From Caprella mutica (taxonomy: Eukaryota > Arthropoda > Malacostraca > Amphipoda > Caprellidae): 64,000 bases of DNA. The stretch is from positions 1-64,000 of the forward strand of contig CANNZV010001854.1 of assembly GCA_947561585.1 (NCBI GenBank), in the 5' to 3' direction. The translations under genes and the position numbers were made by a program. Below, piece by piece: positions 10,701 to 25,800 of the stretch. Within the stretch, counting starts at the first letter, position 1, and each line of letters opens with the position of its first letter. The notes beneath the pieces are model-generated. The model ran no database searches and was not told the origin of the DNA. It saw only the letters and a program-made list of their open reading frames with translations.

Positions 10701-12160
10701 GTCAGATACATAAAATTTTCTTTTTCTTCGTTGTCAGAATACCGTCAGGGTCGTAGAATAGTCTCTGTGTATGTGGTCAGCATACTGTCATGCACGTAGA
10801 GTATTTTATCTCTATGTAGGCAGCATACTGTTGGGAACATAGAGTATCATCTGTTTATGTAGTCAGCATTCTGTTAAGGACATAGAGTATAATCTGTCTA
10901 TGTGGTCAGTATACTATTAGGAACGTAGATTATTCAATATCCATGTGTTCAGCATTATGTGAATAACATAGAGATTATTCTGTCAATATTGTCAATATAC
11001 TGCCAGGGACGTAGTGTATTTTTTCTCTATTTAGCCAGCATACTGTTATGAACATAGAGTATCATCTGTTTATGTAGTCAGCATTCTGTTAAGGATATAG
11101 AGTATAATCTGTCTATGTGGTCAGCATACTGTCTGGGTCGTAGAGTTTTCTCTGTCTATGTGGTCAACATACTGTCAAAGACGGAAAATATTCTCTCTCA
11201 GGAATAAATATCTGCTTATTTACAGGGAAGTAGAGTATTCTCTATCTATATGGTCAGCATACTATCAGGAACGTAGATTCTTCAATGTCCATGTGTTCAG
11301 CATTATGTGAATAACATAGAGATTATTCTGTCTATGTTGTCAATATACTGTCAGGGACGTAGTGTATTTTCTGTCTATGTGGTCAGCATACTGTCTGGGT
11401 CGTAGAGTTTTCTCTGTCTATGTAGTCAGGATACTGGCAGGGACATAGAGTATAATCTGTCTATGCGATCAGCATAGTGTCTGGATTTAGAGTATATTTT
11501 TTCTATGTTGTCAGCATACTGTTGAGAACATAGAGTATAATCTGTTTATGTGGTAACCGTGCTGTCAGGTGTAGATTATTCCTTGTCTATGTGGTCAACA
11601 TACTGTTGAGAACATAGCGTATTATACGTCTCTCTGGTCAGCATACTGTCAAGACCGTTGAGTATTATTTGTATATGTGGTCAGTATACTGTCAGATACG
11701 TCAAATATTTTTTGTCTCTGTGGTAAGAATACTGTCCCCTAGGGACGTGGAGTATTCTCTGTCTATGTAGTCAGAATACTATCAGGGACATAGAGTATAA
11801 TCTGCCTATGTGATCAGCATAGTGTCTGGGTTTAGAGTATATTTTTTCTATGTTGTCAGCAAACTGTTGAGAACATAGAGTATAATCTGTCTATGTGGTA
11901 ACCATGCTGTCAGGTGTAGATTATTTTCTGTCTATGTGGTCGGCATACTCTCAGGACCGTGGAGTTTTTCTTTTCTATGTGGTCAACATACTGTTGAGAA
12001 CATAGAGTATTATATGTCTCTCTGGTCAGCATACTGTCAGGGTCGTTGAGTATTCTTTGTATATGTGGTTAGTATACTGTCAGATACGTAAAATATTCTT
12101 TGTCTCTGTGGTAAGAATACTGTCAGGGTCGTGGAGTATTCTCTGTCTATGTGGTCAGCA
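7713..12160 (+). repeat. HOR-B copy 1 (4448 bp)
   Basis: This unit begins with the same TACTGGCAGGGACGTAGAAT phase as HOR-A but carries additional monomers. One example is a roughly 13-monomer segment near 8040-8600 that HOR-A lacks. It aligns along its length with 12161-16650, with scattered single-base differences. It is one monomer shorter: near 11581-11610 the sequence passes directly from CCTTGTCTATGTGG to TCAACATACTG, whereas copy 2 has an intervening GGCATACTCTCAGGACC-type monomer at 16044-16086. The CCCTAGGG palindrome lies at 11737-11744. Confidence 0.9.
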
Positions 12161-15100
12161 TACTGGCAGGGACGTAGAATATTCTATGTCTATGTGGTCA
12201 ACATACTGACAAAAAAGGAAAGTATTCTCTCTCAGGAATAAATATCTGCATATTTACAGGGAAGTAGAGTATTCTCTATCTATATAGTCAGCATACTATC
12301 AGAGACGTAGGATATTCTCATTCTATGTGGTCAGCATACTGTCAGGGCCGTAGAGTTTTTTTGTCAGCATATTGTTATCAACATATGGTATTATCTGTCT
12401 TTGTGGTTAGCATACTGTCAGATACATAAAATTTTCTTTTTCTTCGTTGTCAGAATACCGTCAGGGTCGTAGAAAATTCTCTGTGTATGTGGTCGGCATA
12501 CTGTCAGGACCGTAGAGTTTTTTTTATCTATGTGGTCAACATACAGTTGAGAACATCGAGTATTATATGTCTCTCTGGTCAGCATACTGTCAGGCACGTA
12601 GAGTATTCTCTGTATATGTGATCAGTATACTGTCAGATATGTAAAATATTCTATGTCTCTGTGGTCAGAATATTGTCAGGAACGTAGAGTATAGTCTGTC
12701 TATGTGGTCAGCATACTGTCAGGATCGTAGAGTGTTCTTTGTCTATGTGGTCAACATACTGTCAAAGACGGAAAGTATTCTCTCTCAGGAATAAATATCT
12801 GCATATTTATAGGGAAGTAGAGTATTCTCTATCTATATGGTCAGCATACTATCAGAGACGTAGGATATTCTCATTCTATGTGGTCAGTATACTGTCAGGG
12901 CCGTAGAGTTTTTTTTGTCAGCATACTGTTATCAACATATAGTATTATCTGTCTTTGTGGTTAGCATACTGTCAGATACATAAAATTTTATTTTTCTTCG
13001 TTGTCAGAATACCGTCAGGGTCGTAGAAAATTCTCTGTGTATGTGGTCAGCATACTGTCATGCACGTAGAGTATTTTTTCTCTATGTAGCCAGCATACTG
13101 TTAAGAACATAGAGTATCATCTGTTTATGTAGTCAGCATTCTGTTAAGGACATAGAGTATAATCTGTCTATGTGGTCAGCATACTGTCTGGGTCGTAGAG
13201 TTTTCTCTCTCTATGTGGTCAACATACTGTAAAAGACGGAAAGTATTCTCTCTCATGAATAAATATCTGCTTATTTACAGGGAATAGAGTATTCTCTATC
13301 TATATGGTCAGCATACTATCAGGAACGTAGATTATTCAATGTCCATGTGTTCAGCATTATGTGAATAACATAGAGATTATTCTGTCTATGTTGTCAATAT
13401 ACTGTCAGGGACGTAGTGTATTTTCTGTCTATGTGGTCAGCATACTGTCTGGGTCGTAGAGTTTTCTCTGTCTATGTAGTCAGGATACTGGCAGGGACAT
13501 AGAGTATAATCTGTCTATGCGATCAGCATAGTGTCTGGGTTTAGAGTATATTTTTTCTATGTTGTCAGCATACTGTTGAGAACATAGAGTATAATCTGTT
13601 TATGTGGTAACCGTTCTGTCAGGTGTAGATTATTCCTTGTCTATGTGGTCGGCATACTCTCAGGACCGTAGAGTTTTTTTTATCTATGTGGTCAACATAC
13701 TGTTGAGAACATAGCGTATTATACGTCTCTCTTGTCAGCATACTGTCAGGGCCGTAGAGTATTCTTTGTATATGTGGTCAGTATACTGTCAGATACGTGA
13801 AATATTTTTTGTCTTTGTGGTAAGAATACTGTCAGGATCGTGGTGTATTCTCTGTCTATGTGGTCAGCATACTGGTAGTGACGTAGAATATTCTATGTCT
13901 ATGTAGTCAACATACTGACAAAAACGGAGAGTATTCTCTCTCATGAATAAATATCTGCATATTTACAGGGAAGTAGAGTATTCTCTATCTATATGGTCAG
14001 CATACTATCAGAGACGTAGGATATTCTCATTCCATGTGGTCAGCATACTGTCAGGGCCGTAGAGTTTTTTTGTCAGCATACTGTTATCAACATTTAGTAT
14101 AATCTGTCTATGTGGTTAGCATACTGTCAGATACATAAAATTTTCTTTTTCTTCGTTGTCAGAATACCGTCAGGGTCGTAGAATATTCTCTGTGTATGTG
14201 GTCAGCACACTGTCATGCACGTAGAGTATTTTATGTCTATGTATTCAGCATACTGTTGAGAACATAGAGTATCATCTGTTTATGTAGTCAGCATTCTGTT
14301 AAGGACATAGAGTATAATCTTTCTATATGGTCAGCATACTATCAGGAACGTAGATTATTCTAAGTCCATGTGTTCAGCATTATGTGAATAACATAGAGAT
14401 TATTCTGTCTATAATGTCAATATACTGTCAGCGACGTAGTGTATTTTTTGTCTATGTGGTCAGCATACTGTCTGAGTCGTAGAGTTTTCTCTGTCTATGT
14501 AGACAGGATACTATCAGGGACATAGAGTATAATCTGCCTATGTGATCAGCATAGTGTCTGGTTTAGAGTATATTTTTTCTATGTTGTCAGCATACTGTTG
14601 AGAACATAGAGTATAATCTGTCTATGTGGTAACCATGCTGTCAGGTGTAGATTAATTTCTGTCTATGTGGTCGGCATACTGTCAGGACCGTAGAGTTTTT
14701 TTTATCTATGTGGTCAACATACTGTTGAGAACATAGCGTATTATACGTCTCTCTGGTCAGCATACTGTCAGGGTCGTAGAGTATTCTTTGTATATGTGGT
14801 CAGTATACTGTCAGACACGTAAAATTTTTTTTGTCTTTGTGGTAAGAATACTGTCATGATCGTGGTGTATTCTCTGTCTATGTGGTCAGCATACTGGTAG
14901 GGACGTAGAATATTCTATGTCTATGTAGTCAACATACTGACAAAAACGGAGAGTATTCCCTCTCATGAATAAATATCTGCATATTTATAGGGAAGTAGAG
15001 TATTCTCTATCTATATAGTCAGCATACTATCAGAGACGTAGGATATTCTCATTCTATGTGGTCAGCATACTGTCAGGTCCGTAGAGTTTTTCTTGTCAGC

Positions 15101-16650
15101 ATACTTTTATCAACATTTAGTATAATCTGTCTATGTGGTTAGCATACTGTCAGATACATAAAATTTTCTTTTTCTTCGTTGTCAGAATACCGTCAGGGTC
15201 GTAGAATAGTCTCTGTGTATGTGGTCAGCATACTGTCATGCACGTAGAGTATTTTATCTCTATGTAGGCAGCATACTGTTGGGAACATAGAGTATCATCT
15301 GTTTATGTAGTCAGCATTCTGTTAAGGACATAGAGTATAATCTGTCTATGTGGTCAGTATACTATTAGGAACGTAGATTATTCAATATCCATGTGTTCAG
15401 CATTATGTGAATAACATAGAGATTATTCTGTCAATATTGTCAATATACTGCCAGGGACGTAGTGTATTTTTTCTCTATTTAGCAAGCATACTGTTATGAA
15501 CATAGAGTATCATCTGTTTATGTAGTCAGCATTCTGTTAAGGATATAGAGTATAATCTGTCTATGTGGTCAGCATACTGTCTGGGTCGTAGAGTTTTCTC
15601 TGTCTATGTGGTCAACATACTGTCAAGGACGGAAAATATTCTCTCTCAGGGATAAATATCTGCTTATTTACAGGGAAGTAGAGTATTCTCTATCTATATG
15701 GTCAGCATACTATCAGGAACGTAGATTCTTCAATGTCCATGTGTTCAGCATTATGTGATTAACATAGAGATTATTCTGTCTATGTTGTCAATATACTGTC
15801 AGGGACGTAGTGTATTTTCTGTCTATGTGGTCAGCATACTGTCTGGGTCGTAGAGTTTTCTCTGTCTATGTAGTCAGGATACTGGCAGGGACATAGAGTA
15901 TAATCTGTCTATGCGATCAGCATAGTGTCTGGATTTAGAGTATATTTTTTCTATGTTGTCAGCTTACTGTTGAGAACATAGAGTATAATCTGTTTATGTG
16001 GTAACCGTGCTGTCAGGTGTAGATTATTCCTTGTCTATGTGGTCGGCATACTCTCAGGACCGTAGAGTTTTTTTTATCTATGTGGTCAACATACTGTTGA
16101 GAACATAGCGTATTATACGTCTCTCTGGTCAGCATACTGTCATGACCGTTGAGTATTATTTGTATATGTGGTCAGTATACTGTCAGATACGTCAAATATT
16201 TTTTGTCTCTGTGGTAAGAATACTGTCCCCTAGGGACGTGGAGTATTCTCTGTCTATGTAGTCAGAATACTATCAGGGACATAGAGTATAATCTGCCTAT
16301 TTGATCAGCATAGTGTCTGGGTTTAGAGTATATTTTTCTATGTTGTCAGCATACTGTTGAGAACATAGAGTATAATCTGTCTATGTGGTAACCATGCTGT
16401 CAGGTGTAGATTATTTTCTGTCTATGTGGTCGGCATACTCTCAGGACCGTAGAGTTTATCTTTTCTATGTGGTCAACATACTGTTGAGAACATAGAGTAT
16501 TATATGTCTCTCTGGTCAGCATACTGTCAGGGTCGTTGAGTATTCTTTGTATATGTGGTTAGTATACTGTCAGATACGTAAAATATTCTTTGTCTCTGTG
16601 GTAAGAATACTGTCAGGGTCGTGGAGTATTCTCTGTCTATGTGGTCAGCA
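12161..16650 (+). repeat. HOR-B copy 2 (4490 bp)
   Basis: This is the full-length partner of 7713-12160, about 105 monomers long. Its last 0.6 kb is again HOR-A-like and carries CCCTAGGG at 16228-16235. HOR-B therefore contains a HOR-A-type head and tail separated by about 3 kb of B-specific monomers. Confidence 0.9.
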
Positions 16651-18829
16651 TACTGGCAGGGACGTAGAATATTCTATGTCTATGTGGTCAACATACTGAC
16701 AAAAAAGGAAAGTATTCTCTCTCAGGAATAAATATCTGCATATTTACAGGGAAGTAGAGTATTCTCTATCTATATAGTCAGCAAACTATCAGAGACGTAG
16801 GATATTCTCATTCTATGTGGTCAGCATACTGTCAGGGCCGTAGAGTTTTTTTGTCAGCATACTGTTATCAACATATGGTATTATCTGTCTTTGTGGTTAG
16901 CATACTGTCAGATACATAAAATTTTCTTTTTCTTCGTTGTCAGAATACCGTAAGGGTCGTAGAAAATTATCTGTGTATGTGGTCAGCATACTGTCATGCA
17001 CGTAGAGTATTTTTTCTCTATGTAGCCAGCATACTGTTAAGAACATAGAGTATCATCTGTTTATGTAGTCAGCATTCTGTTAAGGACATAGAGTATAATC
17101 TGTCTATGTGGTCAGCATACTGTCTGGGTCGTAGAGTTTTCTCTCTCTATGTGGTCAACATACTGTCAAAGACGGAAAGTATTCTCTCTCAGGAATAAAT
17201 ATCTGCTTATTTACAGGGGAGTAGAGTATTCTCTATCTATATGGTCAGCATACTATCAGGAACGTAGATTATTCAATGTCCATGTGTTCAGCATTATGTG
17301 AATAACATAGAGATTATTCTGTCTATGTTGTCAATATACTGTCAGGGACGAAGTGTATTTTCTGTCTATGTGGTCAGCATACTGTCTGGGTCGTAGAGTT
17401 TTCTCTGTCTATGTAGTCAGGATACTGGCAGGGACATAGAGTATAATCTGTCTATGCGATCAGCATAGTGTCTGGGTTTAGAGTATATTTTTTCTATGTT
17501 GTCAGCATACTGTTGAGAACATAGAGTATAATCTGTTTATGTGGTAACCGTGCTGTCAGGTGTAGATTATTCCTTGTCTATGTGGTCGGCATACTCTCAG
17601 GACCGTAGAGTTTTTTTTATCTATGTGGTCAACATACTGTTGAGAACATAGCGTATTATACGTCTCTCTTGTCAGTATACTGTCAGGGCCGTAGAGTATT
17701 CTTTGTATATGTGGTCAGTATACTGTCAGATACGTGAAATATTTTTTGTTTTTGTGGTAAGAATACTGTCAGGATCGTGGTGTATTCTCTGTCTATATGG
17801 TCAGCATACTGGTAGTGACGTAGAATATTCTATGTCTATGTAGTCAACATACTGACAAAAACGGAGAGTATTCTCTCTCATGAATAAATATCTGCATATT
17901 TACAGGGAAGTAGAGTATTCTCTATCTATATGGTCAGCATACTATCAGAGACGTAGGATATTTTCATTCCATGTGGTCAGCATACTGTCAGGGCCGTAGA
18001 GTTTTTTTGTCAGCATACTGTTATCAACATTTAGTATAATCTGTCTATGTGGTTAGCATACTGTCAGATACATAAAATTTTCTTTTTCTTCGTTGTCAGA
18101 ATACCGTCAGGGTCGTAGAATATTCTCTGTGTATGTGGTCAGCACATTGTCATGCACGTAGAGTATTTTATGTCTATGTAGGCAGCATACTGTTGAGAAC
18201 ATAGAGTATCATCTGTTTATGTAGTCAGCATTCTGGTAAGGACATAGAGTATAATCTTTCTATATGGTCAGCATACTATCAGGAACGTAGATTATTCTAA
18301 TTCCATGTGTTCAGCATTATGTGAATAACATAGAGATTATTCTGTCTATAATGTCAATATACTGTCAGCGACGTAGTGTATTTTTTGTCTATGTGGTCAG
18401 CATACTGTCTGAGTCGTAGAGTTTTCTCTGTCTATGTAGACAGGATACTATCAGGGACATAGAGTATAATCTGCCTATGTGATCAGCATAGTGTCTGGGA
18501 TTAGAGTATATTTTTTCTATGTTGTCAGCATACTGTTGAGAACATAGAGTATAATCTGTCTATGTGGTAACCATGCTGTCAGGTGTAGATTATTTTCTGT
18601 CTATGTGGTCGGCATACTCTCAGGACCGTGGAGTTTTTCTTTTCTATGTGGTCAACATACTGTTGAGAACATAGAGTATTATATGTCTCTCTGGTCAGCA
18701 TACTGTCAGGGTCGTTGAGTATTCTTTGTATATGTGGTTAGTATACTGTCAGATACGTAAAATATTCTTTGTCTCTGTGGTAAGAATACTGTCAGGATCG
18801 TGGAGTATTCTCTGTCTATGTGGTCAGCA
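16651..18829 (+). repeat. A/B hybrid block (2179 bp)
   Basis: Positions 16651 to about 17660 follow the HOR-A order. Then CTCTCTTGTCAGTATACTG introduces the B-type middle, as at about 9280 and 13725, which continues to about 18497. The last 333 bp match the tail of HOR-A copy 5 (GGGATTAGAG, GTGGAGTTTTTC, CAGGATCGTGG). The block is a three-part recombinant of families present on both sides. Confidence 0.82.
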
Positions 18830-21800
18830 TACTGGCAGGGACGTAGAATATTCTATGTCTATGTGGTCAACATACTGACAAAAAAGGAAAGTATTCTCTC
18901 TCAGGAATAAATATCTGCATATTTACAGGGAAGTAGAGTATTCTCTATCTATATAGTCAGCATACTATCAGAGACGTAGGATTTTCTCATTCTATGTGGT
19001 CAGCATACTGTCAGGGCCGTAGAGTTTTTTTGTCAGCATATTGTTATCAACATATGGTATTATCTGTCTTTGTGGTTAGCATACTGTCAGATACATAAAA
19101 TTTTCTTTTTCTTCGTTGTCAGAATACCGTCAGGGTTGTAGAAAATTCTCTGTGTATGTGGTCGGCATACTGTCAGGACCGTAGAGTTTTTTTTATCTAT
19201 GTGGTCAACATACAGTTGAGAACATCGAGTATTATATGTCTCTCTGGTCAGCATACTGTCAGGCACGTAGAGTATTCTCTGTATATGTGATCAGTATACT
19301 GTCAGATATGTAAAATATTCTATGTCTCTGTGGTCAGAATATTGTCAGGAACGTAGAGTATAGTCTGTCTATGTGGTCAGCATACTGTCAGGATCGTAGA
19401 GTGTTCTTTGTCTATGTGGTCAACATACTGTCAAAGACGGAAAGTATTCTCTCTCAGGAATAAATATCTGCATATTTATAGGGAAGTAGAGTATTCTCTA
19501 TCTATATGGTCAGCATACTATCAGAGACGTAGGATATTCTCATTCTATGTGGTCAGCATACTGTCAGGGCCGTAGAGTTTTTTTTGTCAGCATACTGTTA
19601 TCAACATATAGTATTATCTGTCTTTGTGGTTAGCATACTGTCAGATACATAAAATTTTATTTTTCTTCGTTGTCAGAATACCGTCAGGGTCGTAGAAAAT
19701 TCTCTGTGTATGTGGTCAGCATACTGTCATGCACGTAGAGTATTTTTTCTCTATGTAGCCAGCATACTGTTAAGAACATAGAGTATCATCTGTTTATGTA
19801 GTCAGCATTCTGTTAAGGACATAGAGTATAATCTGTCTATGTGGTCAGCATACTGTCTGGGTCGTAGAGTTTTCTCTCTCTATGTGGTCAACATACTGTC
19901 AAAGACGGAAAGTATTCTCTCTCATGAATAAATATCTGCTTATTTACAGGGAATAGAGTATTCTCTATCTATATGGTCAGCATACTATCAGGAACGTAGA
20001 TTATTCAATGTCCATGTGTTCAGCATTATGTGAATAACATAGAGATTATTCTGTCTATGTTGTCAATATACTGTCAGGGACGTAGTGTATTTTCTGTCTA
20101 TGTGGTCAGCATACTGTCTGGGTCGTAGAGTTTTCTCTGTCTATGTAGTCAGGATACTGGCAGGGACATAGAGTATAATCTGTCTATGCGATCAGCATAG
20201 TGTCTGGGTTTAGAGTATATTTTTTCTATGTTGTCAGCATACTGTTGAGAACATAGAGTATAATCTGTTTATGTGGTAACCGTTCTGTCAGGTGTAGATT
20301 ATTCCTTGTCTATGTGGTCGGCATACTCTCAGGACCGTAGAGTTTTTTTTATCTATGTGGTCAACATACTGTTGAGAACATAGCGTATTATACGTCTCTC
20401 TTGTCAGCATACTGTCAGGGCCGTAGAGTATTCTTTGTATATGTGGTCAGTATACTGTCAGATACGTGAAATATTTTTTGTCTTTGTGGTAAGAATACTG
20501 TCAGGATCGTGGTGTATTCTCTGTCTATGTGGTCAGCATACTGGTAGTGACGTAGAATATTCTATGTCTATGTAGTCAACATACTGACAAAAACGGAGAG
20601 TATTCTCTCTCATGAATAAATATCTGCATATTTACAGGGAAGTAGAGTATTCTCTATCTATATGGTCAGCATACTATCAGAGACGTAGGATATTCTCATT
20701 CCATGTGGTCAGCATACTGTCAGGGCCGTAGAGTTTTTTTGTCAGCATACTGTTATCAACATTTAGTATAATCTGTCTATGTGGTTAGCATACTGTCAGA
20801 TACATAAAATTTTCTTTTTCTTCGTTGTCAGAATACCGTCAGGGTCGTAGAATATTCTCTGTGTATGTGGTCAGCACACTGTCATGCACGTAGAGTATTT
20901 TATGTCTATGTATTCAGCATACTGTTGAGAACATAGAGTATCATCTGTTTATGTAGTCAGCATTCTGGTAAGGACATAGAGTATAATCTTTCTATATGGT
21001 CAGCATACTATCAGGAACGTAGATTATTCTAAGTCCATGTGTTCAGCATTATGTGAATAACATAGAGATTATTCTGTCTATAATGTCAATATACTGTCAG
21101 CGACGTAGTGTATTTTTTGTCTATGTGGTCAGCATACTGTCTGAGTCGTAGAGTTTTCTCTGTCTATGTAGACAGGATACTATCAGGGACATAGAGTATA
21201 ATCTGCCTATGTGATCAGCATAGTGTCTGGTTTAGAGTATATTTTTTCTATGTTGTCAGCATACTGTTGAGAACATAGAGTATAATCTGTCTATGTGGTA
21301 ACCATGCTGTCAGGTGTAGATTAATTTCTGTCTATGTGGTCGGCATACTGTCAGGACCGTAGAGTTTTTTTTATCTATGTGGTCAACATACTGTTGAGAA
21401 CATAGCGTATTATACGTCTCTCTGGTCAGCATACTGTCAGGGTCGTAGAGTATTCTTTGTATATGTGGTCAGTATACTGTCAGATACGTAAAATTTTTTT
21501 TGTCTTTGTGGTAAGAATACTGTCAGGATCGTGGTGTATTCTCTTTCTATGTGGTCAGCATACTGGTAGGGACGTAGAATATTCTATGTCTATGTAGTCA
21601 ACATACTGACAAAAACGGAGAGTATTCCCTCTCATGAATAAATATCTGCATATTTATAGGGAAGTAGAGTATTCTCTATCTATATAGTCAGCATACTATC
21701 AGAGACGTAGGATATTCTCATTCTATGTGGTCAGCATACTGTCAGGTCCGTAGAGTTTTTCTTGTCAGCATACTTTTATCAACATTTAGTATAATCTGTC

Positions 21801-22805
21801 TATGTGGTTAGCATACTGTCAGATACATAAAATTTTCTTTTTCTTCGTTGTCAGAATACCGTCAGGGTCGTAGAATAGTCTCTGTGTATGTGGTCAGCAT
21901 ACTGTCATGCACGTAGAGTATTTTATCTCTATGTAGGCAGCATACTGTTGGGAACATAGAGTATCATCTGTTTATGTAGTCAGCATTCTGTTAAGGACAT
22001 AGAGTATAATCTGTCTATGTGGTCAGTATACTATTAGGAACGTAGATTATTCAATATCCATGTGTTCAGCATTATGTGAATAACATAGAGATTATTCTGT
22101 CAATATTGTCAATATACTGCCAGGGACGTAGTGTATTTTTTCTCTATTTAGCCAGCATACTGTTATGAACATAGAGTATCATCTGTTTATGTAGTCAGCA
22201 TTCTGTTAAGGATATAGAGTATAATCTGTCTATGTGGTCAGCATACTGTCTGGGTCGTAGAGTTTTCTCTGTCTATGTGGTCAACATACTGTCAAAGACG
22301 GAAAATATTCTCTCTCAGGAATAAATATCTGCTTATTTACAGGGAAGTAGAGTATTCTCTATCTATATGGTCAGCATACTATCAGGAACGTAGATTCTTC
22401 AATGTCCATGTGTTCAGCATTATGTGAATAACATAGAGATTATTCTGTCTATGTTGTCAATATACTGTCAGGGACGTAGTGTATTTTCTGTCTATGTGGT
22501 CAGCATACTGTCTGGGTCGTAGAGTTTTCTCTGTCTATGTAGTCAGGATACTGGCAGGGACATAGAGTATAATCTGTCTATGCGATCAGCATAGTGTCTG
22601 GATTTAGAGTATATTTTTTCTATGTTGTCAGCATACTGTTGAGAACATAGAGTATAATATGTCTCTCTGGTCAGCATACTGTCAGGGTCGTTGAGTATTC
22701 TTTGTATATGTGGTTAGTATACTGTCAGATACGTAAAATATTCTTTGTCTCTGTGGTAAGAATACTGTCAGGGTCGTGGAGTATTCTCTTTCTATGTGGT
22801 CAGCA
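18830..22805 (+). repeat. HOR-B derivative with 12-monomer tail deletion (3976 bp)
   Basis: This block follows HOR-B copy 2 closely to about 22640. There GAACATAGAGTATAAT runs straight into ATGTCTCTCTGG. In the full unit those two strings belong to monomers about 0.5 kb apart, so about 514 bp (12 monomers) are missing, including the CCCTAGGG monomer. The length difference, 4490 minus 3976, agrees. Confidence 0.87.
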
Positions 22806-25800
22806 TACTGGCAGGGACGTAGAATATTCTATGTCTATGTGGTCAACATACTGACAAAAAAGGAAAGTATTCTCTCTCAGGAATAAATATCTGCATATTT
22901 ACAGGGAAGTAGAGTATTCTCTATCTATATAGTCAGCATACTATCAGAGACGTAGGATATTCTCATTCTATGTGGTCAGCATACTGTCAGGGCCGTAGAG
23001 TTTTTTTGTCAGCATATTGTTATCAACATATGGTATTATCTGTCTTTGTGGTTAGCATACTGTCAGATACATAAAATTTTCTTTTTCTTCGTTGTCAGAA
23101 TACCGTCAGGGTTGTAGAAAATTCTCTGTGTATGTGGTCGGCATACTGTCAGGACCGTAGAGTATTTTTTCTCTATGTAGCCAGCATACAGTTAAGAACA
23201 TAGAGTATCATCTGTTTATGTAGTCAGCATTCTGTTAAGGACATAGAGTATAATCTGTCTATGTGGTCAGCATACTGTCTGGGTCGTAGAGTTTTCTCTC
23301 TCTATGTGGTCAACATACTGTCAAAGACGGAAAGTATTCTCTCTCATGAATAAATATCTGCTTATTTACAGGGAATAGAGTATTCTCTATCTATATGGTC
23401 AGCATACTATCAGGAACGTAGATTATTCAATGTCCATGTGTTCAGCATTATGTGAATAACATAGAGATTATTCTGTCTATGTTGTCAATATACTGTCAGG
23501 GACGTAGTGTATTTTCTGTCTATGTGGTCAGCATACTGTCTGGGTCGTAGAGTTTTCTCTGTCTATGTAGTCAGGATACTGGCAGGGACATAGAGTATAA
23601 TCTGTCTATGCGATCAGCATAGTGTCTGGGTTTAGAGTATATTTTTTCTATGTTGTCAGCATACTGTTGAGAACATAGAGTATAATCTGTTTATGTGGTA
23701 ACCGTTCTGTCAGGTGTAGATTATTCCTTGTCTATGTGGTCGGCATACTCTCAGGACCGTAGAGTTTTTTTTATCTATGTGGTCAACATACTGTTGAGAA
23801 CATAGCGTATTATACGTCTCTCTTGTCAGCATACTGTCAGGGCCGTAGAGTATTCTTTGTATATGTGGTCAGTATACTGTCAGATACGTGAAATATTTTT
23901 TGTCTTTGTGGTAAGAATACTGTCAGGATCGTGGTGTATTCTCTGTCTATGTGGTCAGCATACTGGTAGTGACGTAGAATATTCTATGTCTATGTAGTCA
24001 ACATACTGACAAAAACGGAGAGTATTCTCTCTCATGAATAAATATCTGCATATTTACAGGGAAGTAGAGTATTCTCTATCTATATGGTCAGCATACTATC
24101 AGAGACGTAGGATATTCTCATTCCATGTGGTCAGCATACTGTCAGGGCCGTAGAGTTTTTTTGTCAGCATACTGTTATCAACATTTAGTATAATCTGTCT
24201 ATGTGGTTAGCATACTGTCAGATACATAAAATTTTCTTTTTCTTCGTTGTCAGAATACCGTCAGGGTCGTAGAATATTCTCTGTGTATGTGGTCAGCACA
24301 CTGTCATGCACGTAGAGTATTTTATGTCTATGTATTCAGCATACTGTTGAGAACATAGAGTATCATCTGTTTATGTAGTCAGCATTCTGGTAAGGACATA
24401 GAGTATAATCTTTCTATATGGTCAGCATACTATCAGGAACGTAGATTATTCTAAGTCCATGTGTTCAGCATTATGTGAATAACATAGAGATTATTCTGTC
24501 TATAATGTCAATATACTGTCAGCGACGTAGTGTATTTTTTGTCTATGTGGTCAGCATACTGTCTGAGTCGTAGAGTTTTCTCTGTCTATGTAGACAGGAT
24601 ACTATCAGGGACATAGAGTATAATCTGCCTATGTGATCAGCATAGTGTCTGGTTTAGAGTATATTTTTTCTATGTTGTCAGCATACTGTTGAGAACATAG
24701 AGTATAATCTGTCTATGTGGTAACCATGCTGTCAGGTGTAGATTAATTTCTGTCTATGTGGTCGGCATACTGTCAGGACCGTAGAGTTTTTTTTATCTAT
24801 GTGGTCAACATACTGTTGAGAACATAGCGTATTATACGTCTCTCTGGTCAGCATACTGTCAGGGTCGTAGAGTATTCTTTGTATATGTGGTCAGTATACT
24901 GTCAGATACGTAAAAATTTTTTTGTCTTTGTGGTAAGAATACTGTCAGGATCGTGGTGTATTCTCTGTCTATGTGGTCAGCATACTGGTAGGGACGTAGA
25001 ATATTCTATGTCTATGTAGTCAACATACTGACAAAAACGGAGAGTATTCCCTCTCATGAATAAATATCTGCATATTTATAGGGAAGTAGAGTATTCTCTA
25101 TCTATATAGTCAGCATACTATCAGAGACGTAGGATATTCTCATTCTATGTGGTCAGCATACTGTCAGGTCCGTAGAGTTTTTCTTGTCAGCATACTTTTA
25201 TCAACATTTAGTATAATCTGTCTATGTGGTTAGCATACTGTCAGATACATAAAATTTTCTTTTTCTTCGTTGTCAGAATACCGTCAGGGTCGTAGAATAG
25301 TCTCTGTGTATGTGGTCAGCATACTGTCATGCACGTAGAGTATTTTATCTCTATGTAGGCAGCATACTGTTGGGAACATAGAGTATCATCTGTTTATGTA
25401 GTCAGCATTCTGTTAAGGACATAGAGTATAATCTGTCTATGTGGTCAGTATACTATTAGGAACGTAGATTATTCAATATCCATGTGTTCAGCATTATGTG
25501 AATAACATAGAGATTATTCTGTCAATATTGTCAATATACTGCCAGGGACGTAGTGTATTTTTTCTCTATTTAGCCAGCATACTGTTATGAACATAGAGTA
25601 TCATCTGTTTATGTAGTCAGCATTCTGTTAAGGATATAGAGTATAATCTGTCTATGTGGTCAGCATACTGTCTGGGTCGTAGAGTTTTCTCTGTCTATGT
25701 GGTCAACATACTGTCAAAGACGGAAAATATTCTCTCTCAGGAATAAATATCTGCTTATTTACAGGGAAGTAGACTATTCTCTATCTATATGGTCAGCATA

